A DNA stretch of 64,000 nucleotides from Heterostelium multicystogenum. Lineage: Eukaryota > Evosea > Eumycetozoa > Acytosteliales > Acytosteliaceae. The stretch is from NCBI GenBank assembly GCA_003667245.1, contig RCNN01000048.1, forward strand, positions 51,097 through 115,096, given 5' to 3'. Every line of letters begins with the position of its first letter. The stretch's first letter is position 1. Positions 1 to 10,015 of this stretch are shown one piece after another. The notes under the pieces are model-generated. The model was not told where the DNA came from and searched no databases. It worked only from the letters and a program-made list of their open reading frames with translations. A program made the position numbers and the translations under genes.

Positions 1-692
1 AATGGATAGGAAGATTGAAGATTTATGGTATAGACTTCAGACATCTTCCATCAGTCAAAGAGTTCATTCAATATGTTTTAGAAACAATTCCTCGACTACA
101 TGTATTGATCAACAATGCTTCAAAAACAACCATAAGATCTCCTGAGTATTATAGTTCAATATATGAAAAAGAAATTAAACTATCATCCAATCCCGAACTT
201 AAAATGGACCAAGTTTCAAAGAGAAATTTCTATTACTGGAATGGATCAATAATTGAACAATCCAATCAATTCCTTGCCACAACACCAAATGAACCGTCTG
301 TAAAAGAAATGCTGGAGTTCCAATTGGTAAATGTAACAGTGCCGCTCATGTTGATTTCGCAACTACACCCCATAATGCTACCCAATGGTCAAACTATGAG
401 CAGTATGATAAACATGCAATGGTCTTATATCATCAATGTAGTTCAACCAGATGAAACCTTACTAGAATCTAATCCATATCATGTACAAACTAGAATGACT
501 AAAACTTCTATCAACATGATGGTCCATTCAATTTCGGAGAAACTGTTTCGCCAAAGAATTTTCATTTGCTCCGTTAATCCAGGGTCGACTGACAATGAAT
601 CTATTCTTTCATCACAAGACTGTGCTGCCAGAATACTTGACCCAATCTACTCACATTCAAAAGACAACAATTTCCAACATGGTGTATTATAA
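1..692 (+). CDS. Short-chain dehydrogenase/reductase, 3' part (5' end outside window)
   Basis: The reading frame is open to the left edge of the window, so the N-terminus, including the TGxxxGIG cofactor loop, is missing. The visible part starts near the acidic residue that follows beta-3 (GIDFRHLPSVKEF) and continues into HVLINNAS, a variant of the SDR NNAG motif. A YHVQTRMTKTSINMMV stretch lies where the YxxxK catalytic pair is expected, and SVNPGSTDN matches the PG motif after beta-6. The family uses NAD(P)H to reduce or oxidise alcohols, ketones or retinoids; the substrate cannot be inferred. A roughly 50-residue insertion after NNAS is longer than in typical SDRs. The stop is TAA at 690-692, and an AT-rich spacer of about 220 bp separates it from the next gene. 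Family assignment is reasonable; the weak YxxxK match could mean a divergent or inactive member. Confidence 0.7.
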   Translation, partial: WIGRLKIYGIDFRHLPSVKEFIQYVLETIPRLHVLINNASKTTIRSPEYYSSIYEKEIKLSSNPELKMDQVSKRNFYYWNGSIIEQSNQFLATTPNEPSVKEMLEFQLVNVTVPLMLISQLHPIMLPNGQTMSSMINMQWSYIINVVQPDETLLESNPYHVQTRMTKTSINMMVHSISEKLFRQRIFICSVNPGSTDNESILSSQDCAARILDPIYSHSKDNNFQHGVL

Positions 693-909
693 TAAAATTT
701 CAAACAAAAGTTAAATAAGACTTGGTGTTTTGGTGGTCCATCAACAATAAATCCTTATAAATATTTCATTAATAAATTTTTGGGAACTGATCTTTGCTGA
801 ACCTCTCTTTTCCACAACCAGATTAATGGTGTTTTTCACTTAATTAATTTTGTCATTGTCCTAATTAGGTTGATCATAATATATAAGCATTGATATTCAC
901 AATTTCGAA

Positions 910-2858
910 ATGAGTGATCAATCAAGCACTACTACAACTACTACCAATAACAATAGCAACAATGAGATTAAAAAGCCATTGAATATAAATATTGGTATTA
1001 TGGGTCATGTGGACAGTGGAAAGACAAGTCTTGCAAAAGCATTGAGCACTAGCCTATCCACTGCAGCGTTGGATAAGAGTCCAGCAAGTCAAGAGAGAGG
1101 AATTACTTTGGATCTTGGGTTCTCTGCGTTTCAATCGGACATACCAGAGCGTTTGCAACAACATCCCGAAGTTATTGCAAACAAATATAACTATATACAA
1201 TATACACTTGTAGATTGTCCTGGTCATGCATCGCTAATTAAGACTATTATTGGTGGTACATATATCTTCATAGCTTACTATACTGTCTCAGTATTCATTA
1301 TTAACACTATAGCTAACTGTTAACTAAAGGATCACAAATCATTGATATGATGTTCTTGGTCATTGATATTACTAAAGGTATTCAAACACAGACAGCTGAG
1401 TGCATTGTCATAGGTGAGATCACATGTAAGAAGGCCATTATCGTACTAAATAAAATCGACCAACTACCTGAAGAATCTAGACAAACTAAAATCGATACTG
1501 TAAGTAATAAATACGAGTGCTATTGGCCCAACTGACACAGGTCTAACCTATTGTGGAATGTAGATGATAAGCAAGCTAAAGAAGGTTTTGGAAAAAGACA
1601 TGCTTTAAAGACTCCCCTATGTGCCTGTATCAGCTAATCCATCACCAGATTCACAAAATGTAGGTGGAGTAGTCAGACTCATCAAAGAGCTGTCAAACTA
1701 CATTGAGGTACCAAAAAGAGATGACCAAGGACCATTCCTATTTGAATTCGATCATTGCTTTCAAATCAAGGGTCAAGGATCAGTTATGACAGGAACAGTA
1801 CTTCGTGGATCAGTCGAAATCAACCAAAATATACAGATTCCTCAGCTAAATATTGAAAAGAAAGTAAAATCAATGCAGATGTTCCATAAACCAGTAAAGA
1901 GAGCTGTTCAAGGTGATCGATTGGGTATTTGCGTGACTCAACTCGACTCTAATCTCTTAGAGAGGGGCTTGCTCTGTTCCCCAAAGACAGTTCCACTGTT
2001 GAATGGTGCCATTGTAGGAATTGAGAAAGTTAGATTCTACAAGAATGATATTAAAACCAAATCTCAGTTTCACGGTAGGCTCACTCCTCTAATTTCGTAT
2101 TAGGCCACATGGATACTAACCAAACGATGCTCTAGTTACTATTGGACATTCAACAGTGATAGCAACAGCAATATTTTTTTGGAAATAAACAGCAAACAAC
2201 AACAGACCCAACAGATCCGCCAGCTTTGGACAAATTATCAATGAATCAATTCAATCCAAAGACAAAACTATAGCTACCTAGAGAGTTTGAATGCAACCAG
2301 TCAAGAATATCCAGTTGGATCACAATATGCTTTGTTGACGTTTGAACATCCAGTGTTGTGCCCACTCAACAGCACAATTATTGGCTCAAAACTAGATGTC
2401 AATCTCGATACCTCGAGTTGTAGAATAGCATTCCACGGTGAATTGGTGGAAGGAATCGATGTAACAAACAAGCAGCTACTCAACAATCACCTGCAGATCT
2501 TCAAGATCAAAGTAAAGGAAGGACAAGTTGAGAGAATACACAGCGAATCAACTCTGATTGGCAAGAATATATTTGGAAAAGATACTGATTTATCAAAGTT
2601 TATTGGTATGAAAGTTACATTTGAAAATGGTAGGTACAACAACAAACGAATGCACCTGCTAAAGTTAAACTAACAATCGATGATCTTGTGAATATAGGTG
2701 TGACTGGAGTGTTGGAGTCTGGATTTGGAAAAACTGGAAAGGTGAAGATTACGCTGGCCCCATCAGTTGATATAAATACAATTAAGATTGGCGATACATT
2801 TAAACTACAGATGAAGAGAATGATATTTGATAAAGAAAAGAAGAATAAACAGGATTGA
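910..2858 (+). CDS. eefsec: Selenocysteine-specific translation elongation factor (eEFSec/SelB family)
   Basis: A GTPase that delivers Sec-tRNA to the ribosome at UGA codons. G1 is GHVDSGKTS, switch I contains ERGITLDLGFSAF, G3 is DCPGH and G4 is NKID. The eEFSec signatures QTQTAECIVIG and KVKSMQMFHKPV follow, then domain 2/3 and the C-terminal domain (SRLD-like SKLDVNLDTSSCRIAFHG). Introns fit at 1256-1329, about 1500-1563, 2075-2135 and 2630-2697; each restores conserved sequence, for example GG|SQIIDMM. The frame is interrupted by TAA at 1606-1608, near a T7 run around 2170, and again around 2245-2268, all beside homopolymers and inside otherwise conserved sequence. These are more likely assembly errors than decay. 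The gene implies that this organism makes selenoproteins. It ends 90 bp before the oppositely oriented gamma-SNAP gene. Confidence 0.9.
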
Positions 2859-2948
2859 TGATTGATTGCTATGTTATAACTAAATATTATTAAAATATTG
2901 GGATTGTTGTTTATACAAATAATCTATCTAATTATTTATGATTCAGTC

Positions 2949-4149
2949 TTAAAGGACTGACTCTTCTTCTTGAGTATCATTTCCAACTGCTACACCAACA
3001 TTATTTTCGGCAATAGCTAAATTCTTGGCAATCTTGGCAACCTATAAATAACATTATGGCAAATATTAGTAATTGAACCAGCTGCAATGAATTGTTGTCA
3101 AAGACACTTTACTTGATTATCGAGGAAATTGAATAGATGTCTTGATTTAATATTCTTGACGGCTTCTGCGTTGTTTGATGTGTATGCATTAATCAACTCT
3201 GCTGCTGTGGTACCCTCTTGACTGTGAAGGAAACTGGCATGTGTCAAAAACTCGTCATATCTTCTCTTTGCAGAGACGACGTCATCGATTGATAACAAAA
3301 CAACAATAACACTGAGACATGATTTGTTGAGATCATGAGTATTGTCCATCTTTACAAACATCTTATTCTGATTGATCAACTGTTCGACTGCTTCATTGTA
3401 CATCTTATGTCTCAACAACATTGAAATGGTCAACTTGAATTTGTCACCTGACAAGTATTCTTTATCGTCAATATCAAGCATTTCACATGAATCCTTCAAC
3501 AGCTCTAGTGCCTTAGCAACATCTGTCTTTTCAAGCAACCTAAAAGATACACCATACTGTCAATACAGTGAAACAGAGTCGAATTCAAACCTACTTACAT
3601 AGCAGCTTTAGTCATAGTATCTGCAGCAGTAGATGAGTTACCATTGATTCTATATATTTTACTTGCTTCAATGAGCAATTCTATGGACTCTTCTTGATTA
3701 TTCAATTCCTTTGCCATTGCAGAAGCTGATTCATAACTCATTGCAGCCAATGTATATCTATTTCAATTGCATTTGCATTATCATTAGCCATTATTACTGA
3801 TTTATAATAGATGATATACATACACATCCATATTCTTTTGACACAAAGCAAGTCTAGTGAAACAGTATTTAGCCAAATCATAGAGTTTGCATGTTCTATA
3901 GTTCTTTGCAGCCTTTCATATGCAATAGCAGCATTGTCCCAATCACATTTCCATCGAAGCAATGTCTTTGTAGTTCTAATATAAATGAATTAATAATGAT
4001 TTAATGAGATTTCTTAATTCTATGCTATGTGTAACATAGAATGATTCCTATTTGTCGGATTCGTTCGAATCGTCAACCTACAACTTATCACCCTCCTTCA
4101 TCATAGCATCGGCCTCCTTCTTCTTAGCTTCAATCATTTTTTCAGACAT
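2949..4149 (-). CDS. snpC: Gamma-SNAP, soluble NSF attachment protein
   Basis: Adaptor that recruits the ATPase NSF to SNARE complexes for disassembly after membrane fusion. Five exons, complement of 2949-3041, 3113-3539, 3599-3757, 3824-3975 and 4082-4149, splice with consensus sites to about 300 residues, the usual SNAP length. The helical-repeat landmarks TTKTLLRWKCDWDNAAIAYE, KLYDLAKYCFTRLALCQKN and YTLAAMSYESA place it with gamma- rather than alpha-SNAP. The C-terminus is acidic and ends in EEESVL. One base is missing: the CC at 3912-3913 should be CCC, which restores AYERAAKNYRTCK. The gene converges on eEFSec, and its start faces a long AT-rich spacer. Confidence 0.88.
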
Positions 4150-4845
4150 TTTTTAATGGTTTCTTCGTAATAATACTATACTATTATATAACCAACTTTG
4201 CTATTTCTTTATGTATATATATATAATGTAACTAACAAAATGAATGAAAGAAAGAATGAATTAAAGTTGCATCAAAAAAACAACAATGTGAATGTAAAAA
4301 TAAATTAATATTAGATTTTATTGAAATCTATTTGTTCAAACTCTTTGGGAACTTTTTGCTGACAAGTGGTATTTATCGTCAACAAAAACACAATTTACAA
4401 CACACACAAGTCTGTTTTCATAAAGATTATCTAGATCGAACTCTTTTGTTATTATTTTTATTATTGCTATTGTAAGGTAATAAGTTTTATTATTATCATT
4501 TATATTTTCTTAGCTTTACCAAAACTTATAAAGACAATCATAGAATCATTATACATTCTAAACTCATCCAAATATATAAATAAAATAAGAATTGAGAATT
4601 TGAGAATTCAATCTAAAGAAGAGAAGAGAAGAGAAGAGGAGGATATAGTATGCGAATATGCGATGGATGATGATGGTATCCAAAATAAATTAAATTATAT
4701 TAATAAATAAAATAGTTTAGTTATATATTATCAACACACCACACCACACAACACAACAGTACGCATCCCAACAAAATATAGATCGTGTGTTTGTGTGTCT
4801 ATGCGTATGAATAATAAAAAATAGATTCGATTGATTGATATTTAA

Positions 4846-4880
<35 letters not shown>

Positions 4881-5681
4881 ATTATTATTTATTTGATATA
4901 TTTGCAGTATGATTGTTTTTTGGTATGAATTTTATTTTATTTATGCATAAATAAAGGTAAAAATACCTTTGATAAAAGTTATCCTGGTTAAGATTGGGAT
5001 TCCGCCATCGTTATCCACTAACAAACGACTAATCAATATTCAAAAAATAGAGTTTTTAGATTTTTTTTCCCATGCAAAATATATTTTCAAATTATTTTTG
5101 ATATTTTTTTGTTGTTGTTTTTGACAAACAGCTCAGTAAAATTCTGATGAATATTTTTTCATTCCATCTTACGGAGAAGGATATAATTATCTTATTTTAA
5201 TATTATCGAATAACTTATCATCTCACCATCAACATCTCTCTATTTAATAATAGATAACTAGTTTTAATAATACATTCGTTCAATCGTTCGTTCGTTCTTT
5301 CGTTTATTCATTGCTTAGATCGATATTAATAGTTAGATAGTAGATTGATTAAAGTTGTTTAGATATATATTTATAGTATTTATTTTACTTAGATATATAT
5401 ATATATATTTTATTTGTAATTTTATATTAGTATCAAAACAAAGTCTTTGTTATTAAAGATCGTTGGTTAATCAAACAAGTTGTATTTATTGCTTGTTGTT
5501 GTTTTTTTTAAAAAGTTTTAAAAAACAGACGAACCGAAAACCAAAGGACGTAAATTCAAAATAAAATCTAATCTAAACTATTCTGCCCAGAGTTTACATT
5601 ACCTATAATATAATATAGTAGAAGTAATAGTAGTAGTAGTATTACCATCAATAGTAGTAATAGTAGTATAGTAAATTAATA
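4150..5681. other. Divergent intergenic region, no gene seen
   Basis: About 1.5 kb between the starts of gamma-SNAP and the APC transporter. It contains poly-T and poly-A runs, a GAAGA tract near 4617-4640, a mixed (TAA)/(ATT) microsatellite at 4846-4888, a CGTT tract near 5274-5300, TA repeats near 5393-5409 and AGT repeats at 5626-5672 leading up to the transporter ATG. No reading frame shows coding character. It presumably holds both promoters and a long 5' leader for the transporter. Confidence 0.7.
4846..4888. repeat. TAA/ATT microsatellite
   Basis: A trinucleotide tract that changes from TAA to ATT units halfway, forming an AT-only near-palindrome. Such tracts are common in dictyostelid spacers. 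Confidence 0.85.
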
Positions 5682-8039
5682 ATGGGTAAATCAAAAGATG
5701 AAACCAGTGAACCACTTTTAGGTGGTGACAAGTCTGGAAGTGGAAATCAAAGTAACCCATATAGTTTTATGTATCCTGGAAAGGGACAACAGTCACAATT
5801 GAGATTGTCATCCGATGGTAGCGATCTACCAAATGTACTCTCAACTTCATACCAGAATATGGCCGTCAATGGAGAATCATCTTCGAATATCAATCGCACC
5901 GTCGGTGGTGACGACGAATCACCGTTGATCGGTACCACCGACGAGAACTTGAATCTCGGTGGATTGCCAACTAAAGTAAAGAAAATCGACGGTACATCCG
6001 AGCATAAGATTGGTCAGCTTTTGGCAACTGCCATTTGCGGTAACGATGTAAGTACCTACGCTACCGGTTGATGTCATTTAGGGTGGTCTCGCTAATCGTT
6101 ACAACAACAACAACAACTATCATTTTAGATTACATCAAGTATTTTTTATACATCTAGTTTATGTACAGCAGCAGCAGGAATGTATGCGCCAATTTCTCTG
6201 TTGATTGTATGTTTTGTTTTATATTTGTTTAGAAAGGTATACGGTGAGGTCGGTAGCGCGTTGCCACTCAACGGTGGTGCTTACAATGTACTTTTGAACA
6301 CCACATCCAAACATATTGCCTCTTTGGCCGCTGCCCTCACTTTGATTTCTTACGTCGCCACTGCTGTAGTCAGTGCCTTCACTGCCATGAAATACTTTGA
6401 AGGTTTGGTGCCAAGTATCAGTGACAAGCCATCGACTGTTGTGTTGCTGGCAATTTTCGCAGCACTCAATCTTATTGGTATTGGTGAGTCTGCCATTGTC
6501 GCTTTTATCATCTTTGTCTTCCACATGATTACATTGTTGATATTGGTCTTTGGTGGATATGGTATCTTCTTTTACAAGCGTGACTGGACAGTGTTCCTCG
6601 ACAATATCCACGGAATCACTCCACCAAACTTAATGCCCGGTAACAGCTCAGATTCCTGCACATCAGACTCCTTCTCATGGAAAGGAAACAACTTTGCTTA
6701 CAACATTTTCTTTGGTTTCGGTGCAGCTATGCTTGGTGTCACTGGTTTCGAGACTTCATCCAACTTCATTGAGCAACAAGAAAAGGGTGTCTTCCCAAAG
6801 ACCCTCCGTAATATGTGGGCAATCGTCACATTCTTCAATCCACTCATTGGAATGTTGAATCTCTTGTTCCTTCACATCTGTGAGATCGCTGGAAGTACCG
6901 ATGGTGGTGTATTGGCCACTGTAGCCAAGAAGTCACTTGGAGAATGGTTTGCCATTTGGATCTCCATCGATGCTTGTCTCGTATTGTCTGGATCTGTCAT
7001 TACCAGTTACGTAGGTGTCATTGGTCTCGTACGTAGAATGGCACTCGATCGTTGTCTTCCACAGTTCCTTCTCCTCGAGAATCCATGGAGAAAGACCAAC
7101 CACTTCATCATTGTGTTATTCTTCTGCATCTGTACATCACTATTTATTTTGTCTGGTTTCGACACCACTGTATTGGCTGGTGTTTACACAATTGCTTTCT
7201 TGGGTGTAATGAGTCTATTCGCCGTTGGTAATATGTTATTGAAGTACAAGGTAAGTTGATAGTAAAGCATTCATTATTATTGTCGTTACCTACTAATCAC
7301 AAAACAACTCAATCATCATCATCATAACTACAGAGATCTAGTTTGAGAAGAGAAATCAAGTCACCATGGTTGGGTGTTATTTTCTCTCTATGTTTCGTAC
7401 TTACTGCCTTGGTTGCCAATATCATGAATGACCCAGACACAGTCGCCTATTTCGCTATCTATTTCGTTGTCACTGCTTTGATTATCATGGTTATGTTTGT
7501 CCGTGCAAAGTATGTTGAAATCCTAACCATTGAGACGACTCTAAGAGGAATAGCAACTAACATTTTCCACCATCTCCTACAGATTGCTAAAGATGATCTT
7601 GTACTTCTCATTGATTCTTTTGAAGAAGTTCAGAAGACCAAGAGAAAGATTGGCTAACTGGATTGGAAAGGCAATCACTAAAATCAACTCACAATCAGTA
7701 GTATTCTTTGCATCGAAGGAGGATCCTGCATATTTGAACAAGGCCATCCTTTACATCAGAGACAATGAACAAACCAACTGGATTCGTATCGTTCATTGCT
7801 ACGACTCTGAAAATCCACCCTCAAACATCGCCGAGAACGTTGCATTTTTGGATAAGATCTATCCAAAAATCCGTATCGATTTGATTACCGTCGCCTCACC
7901 ATTTACTTCACAAGTCGTCGAAAAACTTTCTGAAACATTAGACGTACCAAAGAACTTTATGTTTATCGCATGTCCGAAATCACATCTCCCACTCACTATT
8001 GGAGAGTTAGGTGGTGTTAGAATGATCACATTTTATTAA
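5682..8039 (+). CDS. APC-superfamily amino acid permease with soluble C-terminal domain
   Basis: Predicted multispanning secondary transporter. Exons are 5682-6047, 6129-7250 and 7334-8039; the introns have GTAAGT donors. A hydrophilic N-tail of about 120 residues precedes the membrane core, which begins ICGNDITSSIFYTSSLC, equivalent to the APC TM1 unwound region, and continues with EVGSALPLNGGAYN, the EhxxxxPxxGG-type TM2 region. About ten to twelve hydrophobic segments follow up to residue 560 or so. The last 150 or so residues are hydrophilic with alternating beta/alpha character (SVVFFASKEDPAYLNKAIL, IRIVHCYDSE) and resemble the universal-stress-type domains attached to some prokaryotic APC transporters; this comparison is inference. 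One frame break lies in AAA at 7645-7647; one A fewer gives TKRRLANWIGKAI. The substrate is unknown. Confidence 0.8.
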
Positions 8040-8206
8040 ATCAATGATAATGTGTCGACATACCATAATAACATCACATCATAACAACTAACAACAATAT
8101 AAAATGATAATAACTAACCAACTAGTTAAATAAACAAAGAACGAATACTTTTATTTTATTATCCCTTATCATATTATTATCATATCATATCATATCAATA
8201 TCTTTA

Positions 8207-8850
8207 TTATAGGTGATAAGATTCTATGTTGTCATTCTCATCAAAGTGAAACACACAATCCATCTTAACTTTGAAATGATTCTCTTTGAGATGTGTAAAC
8301 CATATCTTGAAGTCAGGCCACATCTTATCAAATGGCATAGTTTCTTGGTTTTTAACACTTCCACCATGATCATCGTCGTCATCGACGTTGAACCACTTTG
8401 GTTTCATCTCCTCTGTCTCTGTAAGCTCACCTGTCCAACCAGTTACGACAAAGACATGATTCTCTAGGTTTTCCATAGGTGTACCTTTGTACTTTGGATT
8501 CTTGTAATGGAAATGTATTTTGCCACTTGATCAATCAACTTTATTAACAACTTGCACGCACGCTTCTAAACCATCAAGCAAGGATCACTGCAACTATCTA
8601 AAGCACACTCTCAAAATAGATAGTATAGATCGATCGTAATATTTTATACATACACACTGTACATTGTTGTTGGTGTCAAACCAAATTCCTCTTTAGCCTC
8701 TCTGATTGCACCTTCTTCGACAGTCTCATTTGGCTCTACTTTGCCACCACAGCCATCCCATTTTCCTGCACCAAAGCCTCGTTTTTTAAGACCTAAAAGG
8801 ACTTCTTTGTTGTTGTTTCTTAAGAATAAGCACAAGTTTACAAGTTTCAT
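8207..8850 (-). CDS. Nudix hydrolase, MTH1/NUDT1-like oxidised-purine nucleotide sanitiser
   Basis: Two exons, complement of 8207-8525 and 8654-8850; the junction reads MYS-VGKIHFHY. The Nudix box GGKVEPNETVEEGAIREAKE continues EFGL and has all catalytic acidic residues (REAKEE). Downstream, EMKPKWFNVDD and MPFDKMWPDFKIWF match the NUDT1-specific pattern in which Trp and Asp residues recognise oxidised bases. The length of about 170 residues is normal. The predicted reaction is hydrolysis of 8-oxo-dGTP-type nucleotides to monophosphates, which protects DNA from mutation. Both exons are open without frame breaks. Confidence 0.88.
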
Positions 8851-8959
8851 TATTCACTTAAAAGAGTTTCTTTGATTCGAATTAAAAGGAACAGCAAATT
8901 TGATCAAAACGAACCAGCAATTGGTCGGACTGTAAAAATTCCACTCATGTTTATTTTTC

Positions 8960-9490
8960 CTAATTGGCATTAGCAGAGTAGCACCATCCATCAGAATACA
9001 ATTGTAACCAGTATACTGTATGAACTTCTGGATGGTTGTTGACTGCAGTTAGTTTACTCATTTGGGCGTGCACTCCCATGTTTGTCACATCATGTCTTAA
9101 AAGGTTATGGGGAGCTTCCATGAAAATATCTATCATCTTCTGGTCTGACACATCGTTGTAGGTCCATGCCATATTTTCTGTGAAAGTGGTAAAGGTGTCT
9201 TGACCATATTCGTAAATCTTATTGTGGAGGAGAAGATACCTATCTTCGATTCTATTTTTATCGATTGTCATTTCCGCAACAAATTTAGCAGCATCATTTA
9301 AGCATTTACTTTCTTGGAGTTCGGCAAGGCCACTCTTTCTTCTTTCTTGATTCACCAATTCGACATGCCTCGTTGAATTAAAATCCACTGGATTTTTAAA
9401 TGAACTCATATCCATTAAATTCATATCTCCATACAAAACATGAATATTTATTAAAACAAATACTATTATTATTATTAATTTTTTAATCAT
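8960..9490 (-). CDS. Secreted CAP/SCP-domain protein
   Basis: A single uninterrupted 176-residue ORF. Residues 1-21 form a signal peptide (two Lys, then an Ile/Val core ending HVLYG). The CAP domain follows: RHVELVNQERRKSGL is the first helix, with the ligand His near the motif HNKIYEYG; TENMAW corresponds to the conserved GEN(I/L) element; PHNLLRHDVTNMGVHA and VYWLQLYSDGW match the last strands. Pathogenesis-related and YkwD-like CAP proteins are extracellular and often bind lipids; the function here is unknown. It is short for the family and has few cysteines, which suits a YkwD-like rather than a CRISP-like member. Confidence 0.75.
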   Translation of the reverse strand: MIKKLIIIIVFVLINIHVLYGDMNLMDMSSFKNPVDFNSTRHVELVNQERRKSGLAELQESKCLNDAAKFVAEMTIDKNRIEDRYLLLHNKIYEYGQDTFTTFTENMAWTYNDVSDQKMIDIFMEAPHNLLRHDVTNMGVHAQMSKLTAVNNHPEVHTVYWLQLYSDGWCYSANAN

Positions 9491-10015
9491 AATTTATTAT
9501 GGATAAAATATATAGATACTATTAACTAAAAAATATCTTGATCATCAATATATTTATACTGATCATCCATCTGCATCTGGATATCGATCAATCTACCACA
9601 ATATTTCTAATCACATTATTTTCATACAACTACCCACATATTACAAAAATATATATATTTATCTACAATAAAATGAGTTTCACAATAGATTGATTGTAGA
9701 ATCATTGTAAGGTATATAGAAAATTCAACTTGTAATTATTTTTTGTATATAGGATTCGTGAATCCTAAATAAATAAATGTAATTTTTGTTTTTACAATTT
9801 ATCTTTATTATTAGTATTTTAATATATCAAATAAGATGATGGTACTTTACAGAGTGGGACCAAGTTCAGAAAAAATCATGATCTTGGTTGTAAATGAAAA
9901 ATCAAAATTGATCAAAAAAATAAATATCTAGTTTTGTTGGGGCCACTTAGTTTATGCTGATTATGGGTATTTGAGTTATATTTTTACATCTACCTATAGT
10001 AGAATCAAATAACAA
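9491..10015. other. Intergenic region, no gene seen
   Basis: Divergent spacer between the CAP protein and the ComC-like gene, very AT-rich. A short perfect inverted repeat (ACCAAG/CTTGGT, 18-base loop) lies at 9859-9888. No coding potential was found. Confidence 0.6.

Noticed and set aside
4051..4081. TTCGAATC resembling a tRNA T-loop
   Set aside because: It lies in an intron of gamma-SNAP; no acceptor stem, anticodon arm or D arm can be folded around it.
9858..9969. Possible small ncRNA: hairpin at 9858-9889 with an ACCCATAA-like upstream element on the minus strand at 9961-9969
   Set aside because: The 7-base core of the element is expected several times by chance in 64 kb, other copies fall inside coding sequence, and the hairpin lacks the conserved class I RNA motif.
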